Of a DNA stretch of 64,000 nucleotides, positions 7,592 to 14,521 are shown piece by piece. The stretch covers positions 1-64,000 of the forward strand of contig CALWVZ010000002.1 in NCBI GenBank assembly GCA_944385125.1. Reading direction: 5' to 3'. The notes beneath the pieces are model-generated. The model searched no databases. It saw only the letters and a list, made by a program, of their open reading frames with translations, and was not told the origin of the DNA. The DNA comes from an uncultured Oscillospiraceae bacterium. GTDB lineage: Bacteria; Bacillota; Clostridia; Oscillospirales; Oscillospiraceae. The stretch's first letter is position 1, and each line of letters opens with the position of its first letter. The translations under genes were made by a program, and so were the position numbers.

Positions 7592-8278
7592 ATGGAAAGA
7601 CGCTATGAGAGAAATATTCCCGCCCTCTCCGACCAGGAATGCCGCCTGCTGCGCAGCAAGAGAGTCGCCGTCATAGGCTGTGGCGGTATCGGAGGATATC
7701 TCATTGAGCTTCTGGCCCGCATCGGCGTGGGCTATATCCGCGCCGTGGACGGAGACGTCTTTGAGGAGAGCAACTTTAACCGCCAGCTTCTCAGCGAGCA
7801 GCCCCTCATGGGCCGTCCAAAGGCCAAAGCAGCCGAGGCCAGGGTCCAGCGCATCAACCCCAGGATAGAGGTAGAGCCTGTGGCCGCCTATCTGGACAGC
7901 AACAATGCCAAAGAGATAGTCTCCGGCTGTGACCTGGTGCTGGACGGGCTGGACAATATACGTGCCCGGCGCATCCTGGCCGCCGCCTGCGCCGAGGTGG
8001 GCGTCCCCTATATCCACGGCGCCATCTCCGGCTGGGTGGCCCAGGTGGGCATATCCATGCCCGGCGACGGGCTGATAGACGTGCTGTACCCCGAGGGCGT
8101 CAGCTTCAGGGACAGGAGCGTTTTGAGCTTTGCCCCCTCCCTCTGCGCTTCCGTGCAGGCCGCTCTGGCTGTGAAAATGCTCATCGGCCGCCCGGTGGAG
8201 ACCGGCACCCTCTACTACTTCGATTTGCTGAACCAGGAGTTTGAGACCATTAAGCTGGATCTGGGCAAGAAGGAATGA
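7592..8278 (+). CDS. moeB: MoeB/ThiF/HesA-family sulfur-carrier adenylyltransferase
   Basis: A 228-residue E1-like enzyme expected to adenylate the C-terminal Gly of the adjacent MoaD. The nucleotide-binding motif is VIGCGGIGGYLIELLARIG (residues about 24-42), with the DGDVFEESNFNRQ arginine-finger region and DGLDNIRARR. AGGAGGT lies 6 nt before ATG 7592; a GTG at 7583 is possible but less well spaced. The zinc-binding CXXC pairs of E. coli MoeB are absent, as in many short clostridial HesA-type members. It is followed by a strong terminator. Confidence 0.88.
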   Translation: MERRYERNIPALSDQECRLLRSKRVAVIGCGGIGGYLIELLARIGVGYIRAVDGDVFEESNFNRQLLSEQPLMGRPKAKAAEARVQRINPRIEVEPVAAYLDSNNAKEIVSGCDLVLDGLDNIRARRILAAACAEVGVPYIHGAISGWVAQVGISMPGDGLIDVLYPEGVSFRDRSVLSFAPSLCASVQAALAVKMLIGRPVETGTLYYFDLLNQEFETIKLDLGKKE

Positions 8279-8317
8279 TTGTCCCGGCAGCTTAACTGAA
8301 AGCTAAACAAATGTTTG

Positions 8318-8349
8318 TCCCCGGACGCCAAGCGTCCGGGGATTTTTTA
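8318..8349 (+). terminator. Terminator of moaD-moeB
   Basis: 11-bp perfect stem (8318-8328 with 8332-8342), CAA loop, then TTTTTT. It marks the left edge of the AT-rich insert. Confidence 0.9.
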
Positions 8350-8363
8350 TATATAGGATTCAC

Positions 8364-8582
8364 TTATTCCTCAAAATCAATTAACTCTCTTATGTCGGTC
8401 ACTTCAAGCGCTTTGGCAATCTTTGATAGATGTTCAAAATTTATAACCGTCCTACTTCCACGGACAATATCACTAATTGTTGACTCCCTTATCCCGGAAA
8501 GCTCTGCTAGCTTCTTTTGATTGTAACCCCTATCTTCTAAAGCTTCTTTAACTTTCAGTTTAACGACATAATTTTTTTTCAT
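8364..8582 (-). CDS. XRE-family helix-turn-helix protein, putative repressor of the AIPR operon
   Basis: A 72-residue protein that is almost only a Cro/CI-type HTH: VKEALEDRGYNQKKLAEL (helices 1-2), SGIRESTISDIVRGSRTV (recognition helix), then LSKIAKALEVTDIRELI. The start at 8582 lies 2 nt past the AIPR stop, so the two genes are co-transcribed. Its small size fits a regulator that controls its own operon, whose promoter carries palindromes at 9826-9849 and 9859-9878. It is AT-rich relative to the surrounding genes, suggesting acquisition by transfer. An antitoxin-like role is possible. Confidence 0.85.
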   Translation of the reverse strand: MKKNYVVKLKVKEALEDRGYNQKKLAELSGIRESTISDIVRGSRTVINFEHLSKIAKALEVTDIRELIDFEE

Positions 8583-8584
8583 AA

Positions 8585-9751
8585 TTAACTCATCCCTTGT
8601 TGAAGCAAAACCGTCATATAAGCTAGATTCCAAATATTTGAGTCTTTGCCTACTGCATTGGGGTTATCACCTATTGCTGAAGCAAAGTTCATAATTTGAT
8701 TTGTTAAATTATTTTTACATTTGTCCCATATTGAAATCGGATCTACTCCATTTTTCCATTCATACTTGTTTGTCGCTGGATTAAATGCCACCATAGATCT
8801 AAATGCTGCAACGGTTGGATATATTAATCCATCTGGAATCTTATAGCAAAGATCCTGAAGCCCAAACTTTGATACGCCTATTACCTTTCCATCTTTGTAG
8901 CCTGAGTATTTTTTACGTCCATATCCACCGCCCGATTCGTTGAATGCAATAGCAAATTCAGTTTCAATTGTGTCATAGAGGTCAAAAATATCCGGCATGA
9001 TATTGACATATTTCCTGTAATAATCCGGATTTTCCAGATAAAGCTCCAGCATCTTCGCCTTGGACGAGTAAGCATTTATGGGGTGAGTAGTAGCACTAAA
9101 CTTATCGATATTAAACATATTAATGATTGAAACAATTTCACGTGCGTCAATCATTTTCAGTTTTTTGTTAGTCTCGTCGTCAAATGCCTGCTGATTCTGT
9201 TTAAACGCAATTCTATTAAAGAACGGCATTCCCTCAAGCCCTTCTTTAATTGGGTCAAATTTTTGCTGAAGCTCCGCCATAGATTTCTCATCTACCTGAA
9301 CAGAAGTGTTCCGTGCTTCTGCTAGCTTCTCTATAATATCTTCCACACCCGTCATGACCTCAAACTGAACATACTGGTCGAGACCCGCATTTCTATGCTC
9401 ACAAACAATTTTATATGTATGGCCGCCATCAATATTTCCATGCAGCATATCATCTTCAAAGAGTATTGTTACTTCTTTGGTTTTATTATTATATGTGCAG
9501 CTCTTCGCAGAAAGAACAATTCCTCTATTTTTTAAATGGAAAAAGCCATCATTGCTCTCTAATGATTCTTTAATTGCCTGTGCTACACCAGACGTTAGTT
9601 TTTGATCCCGTGGATTAGTCGACATAGGGATGCCCTCTGGGACATCACACACTTTTACATAAAAGATATATTTCTTCGTAGAGTCATTGAACGGATCATC
9701 AAGCTTTCGAAATGAATTCTCTTTTACGTACATTGTTTTTCTTAGTGACAT
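8585..9751 (-). CDS. AIPR-family (abortive phage infection) protein
   Basis: A 388-residue protein. It shows an N-terminal block with FFHLKNRGIVLSAKS and HGNIDGGHTYKIV (residues about 71-115), matching the AIPR pattern (NRGI ... NGGQT-like) of abortive-infection phage-resistance proteins. The rest is mixed alpha/beta with no membrane segment. AAGGAGG lies 8 nt upstream of ATG 9751. The gene is clearly AT-rich against GC-rich neighbours and forms a two-gene operon with an XRE regulator. A phage-defence role follows from the family; the molecular activity is not known to me. The Gly-Gly-His in place of Gly-Gly-Gln is a variant worth noting. Confidence 0.75.
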   Translation of the reverse strand: MSLRKTMYVKENSFRKLDDPFNDSTKKYIFYVKVCDVPEGIPMSTNPRDQKLTSGVAQAIKESLESNDGFFHLKNRGIVLSAKSCTYNNKTKEVTILFEDDMLHGNIDGGHTYKIVCEHRNAGLDQYVQFEVMTGVEDIIEKLAEARNTSVQVDEKSMAELQQKFDPIKEGLEGMPFFNRIAFKQNQQAFDDETNKKLKMIDAREIVSIINMFNIDKFSATTHPINAYSSKAKMLELYLENPDYYRKYVNIMPDIFDLYDTIETEFAIAFNESGGGYGRKKYSGYKDGKVIGVSKFGLQDLCYKIPDGLIYPTVAAFRSMVAFNPATNKYEWKNGVDPISIWDKCKNNLTNQIMNFASAIGDNPNAVGKDSNIWNLAYMTVLLQQGMS

Positions 9752-9825
9752 TTTTTAGTCCTCCTTAAAAAAATTTTGGATCGGCTGTCCTACCCGGCAC
9801 CATAGCACCGACAGGTTAATTATTC

Positions 9826-9885
9826 CGATATGAGCTCTCTCCCATATCGCAATCCAATAATAACGCAATATCGTTATTATGTCAA
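9826..9885 (-). promoter_or_regulatory. Promoter and palindromic operators of the AIPR-HTH operon
   Basis: TTGACA (9880-9885), 17 bp, TATTAT (9857-9862). Inside the spacer and -10 lies AATAACG-6 nt-CGTTATT (9859-9878). Just downstream of the predicted start lies CGATATG-10 nt-CATATCG (9826-9849). The CGATAT core recurs in both. The layout fits repression by the operon's own HTH protein. Confidence 0.8.
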
Positions 9886-9934
9886 GCTTTTTTTATATTT
9901 AATTTCGCCCCTAGTAAATTCTTACCGTCGTCCC

Positions 9935-10078
9935 TTAAAATCCAGTCTCGCTGTCTCTGGAGTCGGAAACTATGTTCAGGCTTATGCTCCGGCACAGCCT
10001 GCCGTACTTCAGGTCCGTCTGAGATATGGCCTCCTGGTCCCGCAGCCAGTACAGATCTATTATCTTGCTGTCTTCCAT
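9935..10078 (-). pseudogene. Truncated sigma-70-family RNA polymerase sigma factor (N-terminal 47 codons)
   Basis: ATG 10078 with AGGAGGT upstream opens a 47-codon frame reading MEDSKIIDLYWLRDQEAISQ and continuing T-D-L-K-YGRLCRSISLNIVSDSRDSE before GF and stop. This matches the start of region 2 of clostridial sigma-70/ECF factors (pattern DLYW-RDE-AI-ETD-KYG-YC-IA-NIL-..DSEE). The homology stops exactly where the AT-rich sequence begins, so the 3' part was lost when the AIPR insert arrived or in a related deletion. The remaining part of the gene was not found on the other side of the insert. Confidence 0.8.
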
Positions 10079-10143
10079 TTCAACCTCCTGTGAGCGCTCT
10101 CATCTGTATAGTTGCGGTTTTGGCCTTTCGGATTACAGGGACT

Positions 10144-10183
10144 GAAAAAAATCCCCGGGGCCATTGTATCACGGTCCCGGGGA
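10144..10183 (-). terminator. Terminator of the OpuC/EgtU-type operon
   Basis: On the minus strand a CCCCGGG-type stem (10173-10183 with 10152-10162) is followed by ATTTTTTT. Confidence 0.85.
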
Positions 10184-10211
10184 AAGGTATTCTGTTTTTT
10201 ACGCCGGGGCT

Positions 10212-11792
10212 TCAGCTCTCTATCAGGCCCTGTTCCACCAGGAACTCATGGGCCACCTCAGCCGGGTTCCGGCCCAGGCTGTCCACCTCATAGTTCAGCT
10301 CCCGCATCACCTCGTCGGACAGTACACTGCACAGCATCTCCAGCACCGGCTGCAGTTCCGGGTATTTGTCCAGAGTCTCCTGGCGCACCAGAGGCACGGC
10401 ATAGTAGGGCACGAAAAAGCTCTTGTCGTCCACCAGGGTGCCCAGCTCATAGGTTTTCAAAAGCCCATCGGTGGAGAAGGCGGTGATGATATCCGTCTCG
10501 TAATTCGTCACGGCGGAGTAGCGCATGCCGCCGTCCAGCACCCTTATGTCCGAAAAGCTCAGGTCATAGGCTTTTTCCAGGCCCAGCCAGCCGTCCTCCC
10601 TGTTGGAGAACTCCGGCGTCGGGGAGAACATCAGCTCGTCCCCCAAGCCCTTCAAATCGCTAATGCACTCTATGCCGTATTCCTCCATGACCTCTGGCAT
10701 CATGGCCAGCACATAGGTGTTGTTGAAATTCAGCTCCTGGAGCACCGCAATGTCAAACTGCTCGGCCATCTGTTCCCGCACCGTCTGATACACATATTCC
10801 CGGTCGGACACGGCCTCGTTGTTCAGCATGCTCACAAAGGCGGTGCCGGTGTAATCTATGTACAGGTCGATATCCCCGCTCTTGATCGCCTCAAAGCAGA
10901 TCTGAGTGCCGCCAAGGTTGATGCGCCTGTCCACCTTGATGTCGGTGTTGCCCTCTATCAGGTCGGAGACCATATATCCCAGCACCTGCTGCTCGGTGTA
11001 GTTTTTGGAACCCACGCTGATGACCTTCTCCTCCCTGCCAAAGGCGTTGACGGCCATGGCGCCCAGAGACACCACCAGCACCAATGCCACGGCGGCAAAG
11101 GCTATGCGGCGGCTGCGGCGCAGGCGCATATTGGTGTTCTTGTCCAGCTTTACGCTGCCCAGGCGGAAGCTCACCGGGGTGACCAGTTTCTCCACCCGGC
11201 CCACCAGGAAATCCATCAGCAGGGCCAGCAGGCAGGAGGGTATGGCCCCGGCCAGGATAAGGTTGTTGTTCAGGGTCTGGATGCCGGAATATATCAGGTA
11301 GCCCAGGCCCCCGGCCCCCACAAAGGCCGCAATGGTCACCAGGCCCACCGCATTGACCGAGGCAATGCGTATGCCCGCCATTATCACCGGCAGCGCCAGG
11401 GGGAAGCGCACCTGCCACAGCACCTGGAGCTTTGTCATGCCCATGCCCTTGGCCGCCTCCAGCACATCGGCGCTGATGCCTTTGAGGCCGGTATATGTAT
11501 TTTTCAGTATGGGCAGCAGCGCATAGAGCACCACAATAAAGATGGTGGGCAGACTGCCTATGCCCAGCAGGGGTATGAGGAAGCCGAAGAAGGCCAGGCT
11601 GGGCACCGCCTGCACCACATTGGCCACCCCTATCACCGGCTTGTTCAGATGCTTGACGCTGGCTATCAGCAGCCCCAGAGGCACGCCTATCGCCACGGCG
11701 CAGGCCACAGCCAGCAGCGTCAGCTCCACATGCTCCACCAGAGCCTGGATTATCTGGTCCTGGCGGTATACCACATATTCAAAGAAATTCAT
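10212..11792 (-). CDS. Osmolyte-type ABC transporter permease fused to substrate-binding domain (OpuC/EgtU-like)
   Basis: A 526-residue fusion. Residues about 1-215 are a BPD-type permease with at least five hydrophobic segments and the EAA-type loop VLEAAKGMGMTKLQVLWQVRFPLALP. A linker with one membrane segment (about 230-252) leads to an extracellular OpuAC-type binding domain (VISVGSKNYTEQQVLGYM ... DLYIDYTGTAF ... ). Such fusions import glycine betaine, choline or carnitine; EgtU uses the same fold for ergothioneine. Substrate cannot be told from sequence alone. GGAGGGCGGCAGC precedes the ATG. It is downstream of its ATPase. Confidence 0.88.
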   Translation of the reverse strand: MNFFEYVVYRQDQIIQALVEHVELTLLAVACAVAIGVPLGLLIASVKHLNKPVIGVANVVQAVPSLAFFGFLIPLLGIGSLPTIFIVVLYALLPILKNTYTGLKGISADVLEAAKGMGMTKLQVLWQVRFPLALPVIMAGIRIASVNAVGLVTIAAFVGAGGLGYLIYSGIQTLNNNLILAGAIPSCLLALLMDFLVGRVEKLVTPVSFRLGSVKLDKNTNMRLRRSRRIAFAAVALVLVVSLGAMAVNAFGREEKVISVGSKNYTEQQVLGYMVSDLIEGNTDIKVDRRINLGGTQICFEAIKSGDIDLYIDYTGTAFVSMLNNEAVSDREYVYQTVREQMAEQFDIAVLQELNFNNTYVLAMMPEVMEEYGIECISDLKGLGDELMFSPTPEFSNREDGWLGLEKAYDLSFSDIRVLDGGMRYSAVTNYETDIITAFSTDGLLKTYELGTLVDDKSFFVPYYAVPLVRQETLDKYPELQPVLEMLCSVLSDEVMRELNYEVDSLGRNPAEVAHEFLVEQGLIES

Positions 11793-11805
11793 GCTGCCGC
11801 CCTCC

Positions 11806-12927
11806 TTATGCGTCGATAAATCTGGCCCCCAGCGTGGTCACAAGGCTGCTGGTGGTTATCACTCCCGCCAGCTCCCTGTCCTGTCCCAGTACCGGGATGG
11901 CGGATATCTGATTGTCCTTGAGGGTGCGCAGCAGATTCACTATGGAGTCGTCCCTGGAGATGCTTATGCACTGGGTGTCCATGCAGTCTCTCACCAGGGC
12001 GTTCTTGTCCTGGGCCTGACGTATCATGCGGGCGCTTATTATGCCTTTGAGCTGGTGCCTGGAATTGACCACCATGAGGCTGTCCACCTTGCTCTGGCGC
12101 ATGACCTCTATGGCCTGGAGCAGGGTATGCTCCCCTCTGGTGGTCACCGGATCGGATATCATTATGTCCCCGGCCTTTATCAGCTCCGGGCTGTTCCATA
12201 TCCGGTTGCGGCCCACAAATTCGCTGACAAAGCCGTGGGCCGGATTTTTGAGTATCTCCTCGGGAGTGCCGTACTGGAGTATCTTCCCGCCGTTGAGTAT
12301 GCATATCCTGTCGGCAATTTTTATCGCCTCGTCCATATCGTGGGTGACAAAGACTATGGTCTTGTGCAGCTGCCCCTGCAGCTCCACCAGCTCATCCTGG
12401 AGCTGGGAACGGGTGATGGGGTCCAGGGCGGAGAAGGGCTCGTCCATGAGTATGATGTCCGGGTCGGTGGCAAAGGCCCGGGCGACGCCTATCCGCTGCT
12501 GCTGGCCGCCGGAGAGCTGTATGGGATAGCGGTGGAGAAACTCCTCCGGGTCCATGCCCACCATCTCCATCATGGCCAGAGTCCTGCGCTTTATTTCCTC
12601 CGGCGGCATCTTTTTCAGCTTGGGCACTACCTGTATGTTTTCCTCTACGGTCATGTGGGGGAAAAGCCCCGTCTGCTGTATGACGTAGCCGATGTTCCGC
12701 CTCAGGCTTATCACATCCTGCTCCATGATATTCACCCCGTCTATGAGGATCTTCCCAGAGCTGGGCTGGATGAGCCTGTTGATCATTTTCAGGGTGGTGG
12801 TCTTGCCGCAGCCCGACGGCCCTATCAGCACTACCAGCTCCCCCTTGTTTATGGTCAAGTCCATTTCCTGGATGACCATATCCTGCTTGTAATACTTGGA
12901 GACTTTGACAAATTCTATCAATGACAT
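11806..12927 (-). CDS. Osmolyte-type ABC transporter ATPase with tandem CBS domains
   Basis: A 373-residue ATPase energising the permease/binding fusion that follows 13 nt later. Walker A is GPSGCGKTTT, signature LSGGQQQRIGVARA, Walker B IILMDEPFSALD. The C-terminal third holds two CBS repeats (VTTRGEHTLLQAIEVMRQ and CISISRDDSIVNLLRTL), which in OpuA-type ATPases sense ionic strength or nucleotides. The start at 12927 (MSLIEFVKVSKYY) is preferred over the in-frame ATG at 12960, since AGGAAAGG lies directly upstream. Confidence 0.9.
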   Translation of the reverse strand: MSLIEFVKVSKYYKQDMVIQEMDLTINKGELVVLIGPSGCGKTTTLKMINRLIQPSSGKILIDGVNIMEQDVISLRRNIGYVIQQTGLFPHMTVEENIQVVPKLKKMPPEEIKRRTLAMMEMVGMDPEEFLHRYPIQLSGGQQQRIGVARAFATDPDIILMDEPFSALDPITRSQLQDELVELQGQLHKTIVFVTHDMDEAIKIADRICILNGGKILQYGTPEEILKNPAHGFVSEFVGRNRIWNSPELIKAGDIMISDPVTTRGEHTLLQAIEVMRQSKVDSLMVVNSRHQLKGIISARMIRQAQDKNALVRDCMDTQCISISRDDSIVNLLRTLKDNQISAIPVLGQDRELAGVITTSSLVTTLGARFIDA

Positions 12928-12972
12928 TCCGCCTTTCCTGTCCGCCGATATCAGCGCCATATTTTTATATTC

Positions 12973-13001
12973 ATTATACTATATCCCAGGCTTCAGCACA
13001 A
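12973..13001 (-). promoter_or_regulatory. Promoter of the OpuC/EgtU-type operon
   Basis: TTGTGC (12996-13001), 17 bp, TATAAT (12973-12978). Confidence 0.8.
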
Positions 13002-13221
13002 TACTCCTTTATTGGCGTATTTTATGGAATTAATTTATAATTACCAGATAATTACACAGAAAAAGTTCTGTTTTTTCACTTATTGCCTGTTGCCTCCCCC
13101 ATGTAGTGCGGGACTTTTGTTCCGATAAAAGGGCATTAATATACTGTAAAAAATTTTTTTATCCGTTAAGAAAACTGAATCACCCCTGATATCCCGCTCT
13201 TTTACCGCTGCGGGAAGGCGT
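13002..13221. other. Non-coding AT-rich spacer
   Basis: No ORF, RNA gene or repeat could be supported in these 220 bases. They contain several T- and A-runs and separate the osmolyte operon promoter from the terminator of the reductase operon. Confidence 0.5.
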
Positions 13222-13302
13222 AAAAAGGCCCCGGGGGAGAGCTTCTCCCCCGGGGCCGAGATAAGATCGAGGCCGGACGCCCCTCCTGGGGGCTCCGGCC
13301 TC
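13222..13302 (-). terminator. Double-hairpin terminator of the CrtI-like/reductase operon
   Basis: First hairpin GAGGCCGGA...TCCGGCCTC (13269-13302), then a perfect 14-bp GGCCCCGGGGGAGA stem (13227-13257) followed by TTTTTA on the minus strand. Confidence 0.9.
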
Positions 13303-13347
13303 GTGCCTGTTGATGTAAATGCTTCAAGCCCGCCCCGGCGGAGCGGC

Positions 13348-14520
13348 TCATTTGCTGTAGACTTCTATCTCCATGTCGGACATGGGGTAGGAGCAGCAGG
13401 GGTGGAAGTAGTGGAACTGCCGGTCGCCCAGGCGCAGCTTCTCATAGCGGTTGGCATGGTACTCGCCCTTGATGAGGCGGCTGCGGCAGAAGCCGCAATA
13501 GCCCACCCGGCACTTGTTGTTCACCGCCAGGCCGCCTCTCTCGAAGGCGGTGAGCACCGTCTCGTCGCTGCGGGCGGGAATGGTGAATACCTCGTCCCGG
13601 TAGCGGACGGTGAGGGTATACTCCACCGGCTCGCCGGCGTCGTACACGTCCTCGGTGCGCTCCATGCGGATGAACTTTCTCTCCAGCTCCAGCTTGGGCA
13701 GCTCCTTGTCCAAGTAGTCGCACATGGCGCCGGGGCCCACCACATACACGGAGAAGGGCTCTTCCCCGGCGTATTTCTTTATCAGCTCCGCAGACAGGAA
13801 GCCCTGCTCAAAGCCGGGCTTCGCCTCATCGCTGAGGACATAGACCACCTTCACCTTGTCGCAGCCGGCGGCTATGGCGTCAAAGTCCGCTTTGAACACC
13901 AGATCCGCTTCCGTCCTTGCGCCGTAGAGCAGGGTCAGCTCAAAGTCCTCGCTGCCCTCCTGTATGGCCTTGGCCATGGACATGAAGGGGGTGATGCCGC
14001 TGCCTCCCGCAAGGCCCACAATGCGGCGGCAGTCCCTTATGGAGGAGTGGGTGATGAAGCCGCCGGGCTCGGTGGCCAGGATACTGTCCCCAACCTTGGC
14101 CTCGTTGTGGAGCCAGGCGGACATGAAGCCCCCCTCCTTCAGCTTCACGGTGACCCGGTACTTCCCCTCCAGGGCCTCCTTAGGGCTGGAGGACAGGGAG
14201 TAGGTGCGGCGGGCCACGGAGCCGGCCAGCTCCGTTCTGATGTTTATATAGCTGCCGGCCTTGAAGGGGGCCAGCTCATTGGTGCCCTTGTCGATATCCG
14301 GCGCCAGGATGAAGCTCTTTGCGTCGTGGCTCTCCTGGACTATCTCGGCGATCTTCAGGTACTGCACCTTGGGGTGCAGCCGCCGGGCCAGCACATTGGC
14401 CCTGTCGGTGGGAGGCAGAGGCTCTGCTGCGGCGGAGGCTATCATCTCCGCCCGGTTTTTCTTCAGGTCCCTGAACTTAAGCATGTCAAAGACGCCGATA
14501 AGACTTACCTTCACATTCAT
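13348..14520 (-). CDS. Flavin oxidoreductase with C-terminal 2Fe-2S ferredoxin domain
   Basis: A 390-residue ferredoxin-NADP reductase-like protein. The FAD motif RRTYSLSSSP (about residues 124-133), NAD-binding GLAGGSGITPFMSM (about 169-182) and YVVGPGAMCDYL are visible. The C-terminal 2Fe-2S domain has NNKCRVGYCGFCRSRL and a final FHPCCSYP, fitting CX4CX2C plus a distant Cys. The N-terminal 40 residues are extra. It begins 1 nt after the stop of the CrtI-like oxidoreductase, so it is probably that enzyme's electron partner. Physiological substrate unknown. Confidence 0.85.
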   Translation of the reverse strand: MNVKVSLIGVFDMLKFRDLKKNRAEMIASAAAEPLPPTDRANVLARRLHPKVQYLKIAEIVQESHDAKSFILAPDIDKGTNELAPFKAGSYINIRTELAGSVARRTYSLSSSPKEALEGKYRVTVKLKEGGFMSAWLHNEAKVGDSILATEPGGFITHSSIRDCRRIVGLAGGSGITPFMSMAKAIQEGSEDFELTLLYGARTEADLVFKADFDAIAAGCDKVKVVYVLSDEAKPGFEQGFLSAELIKKYAGEEPFSVYVVGPGAMCDYLDKELPKLELERKFIRMERTEDVYDAGEPVEYTLTVRYRDEVFTIPARSDETVLTAFERGGLAVNNKCRVGYCGFCRSRLIKGEYHANRYEKLRLGDRQFHYFHPCCSYPMSDMEIEVYSK

Positions 14521-14521
14521 C

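Noticed and set aside
8344..9895. Flanking TTTTTTATAT repeats as attachment sites of the AIPR insert
   Set aside because: The shared sequence is low-complexity T/A and lies in a terminator tail on one side; no integrase is present.
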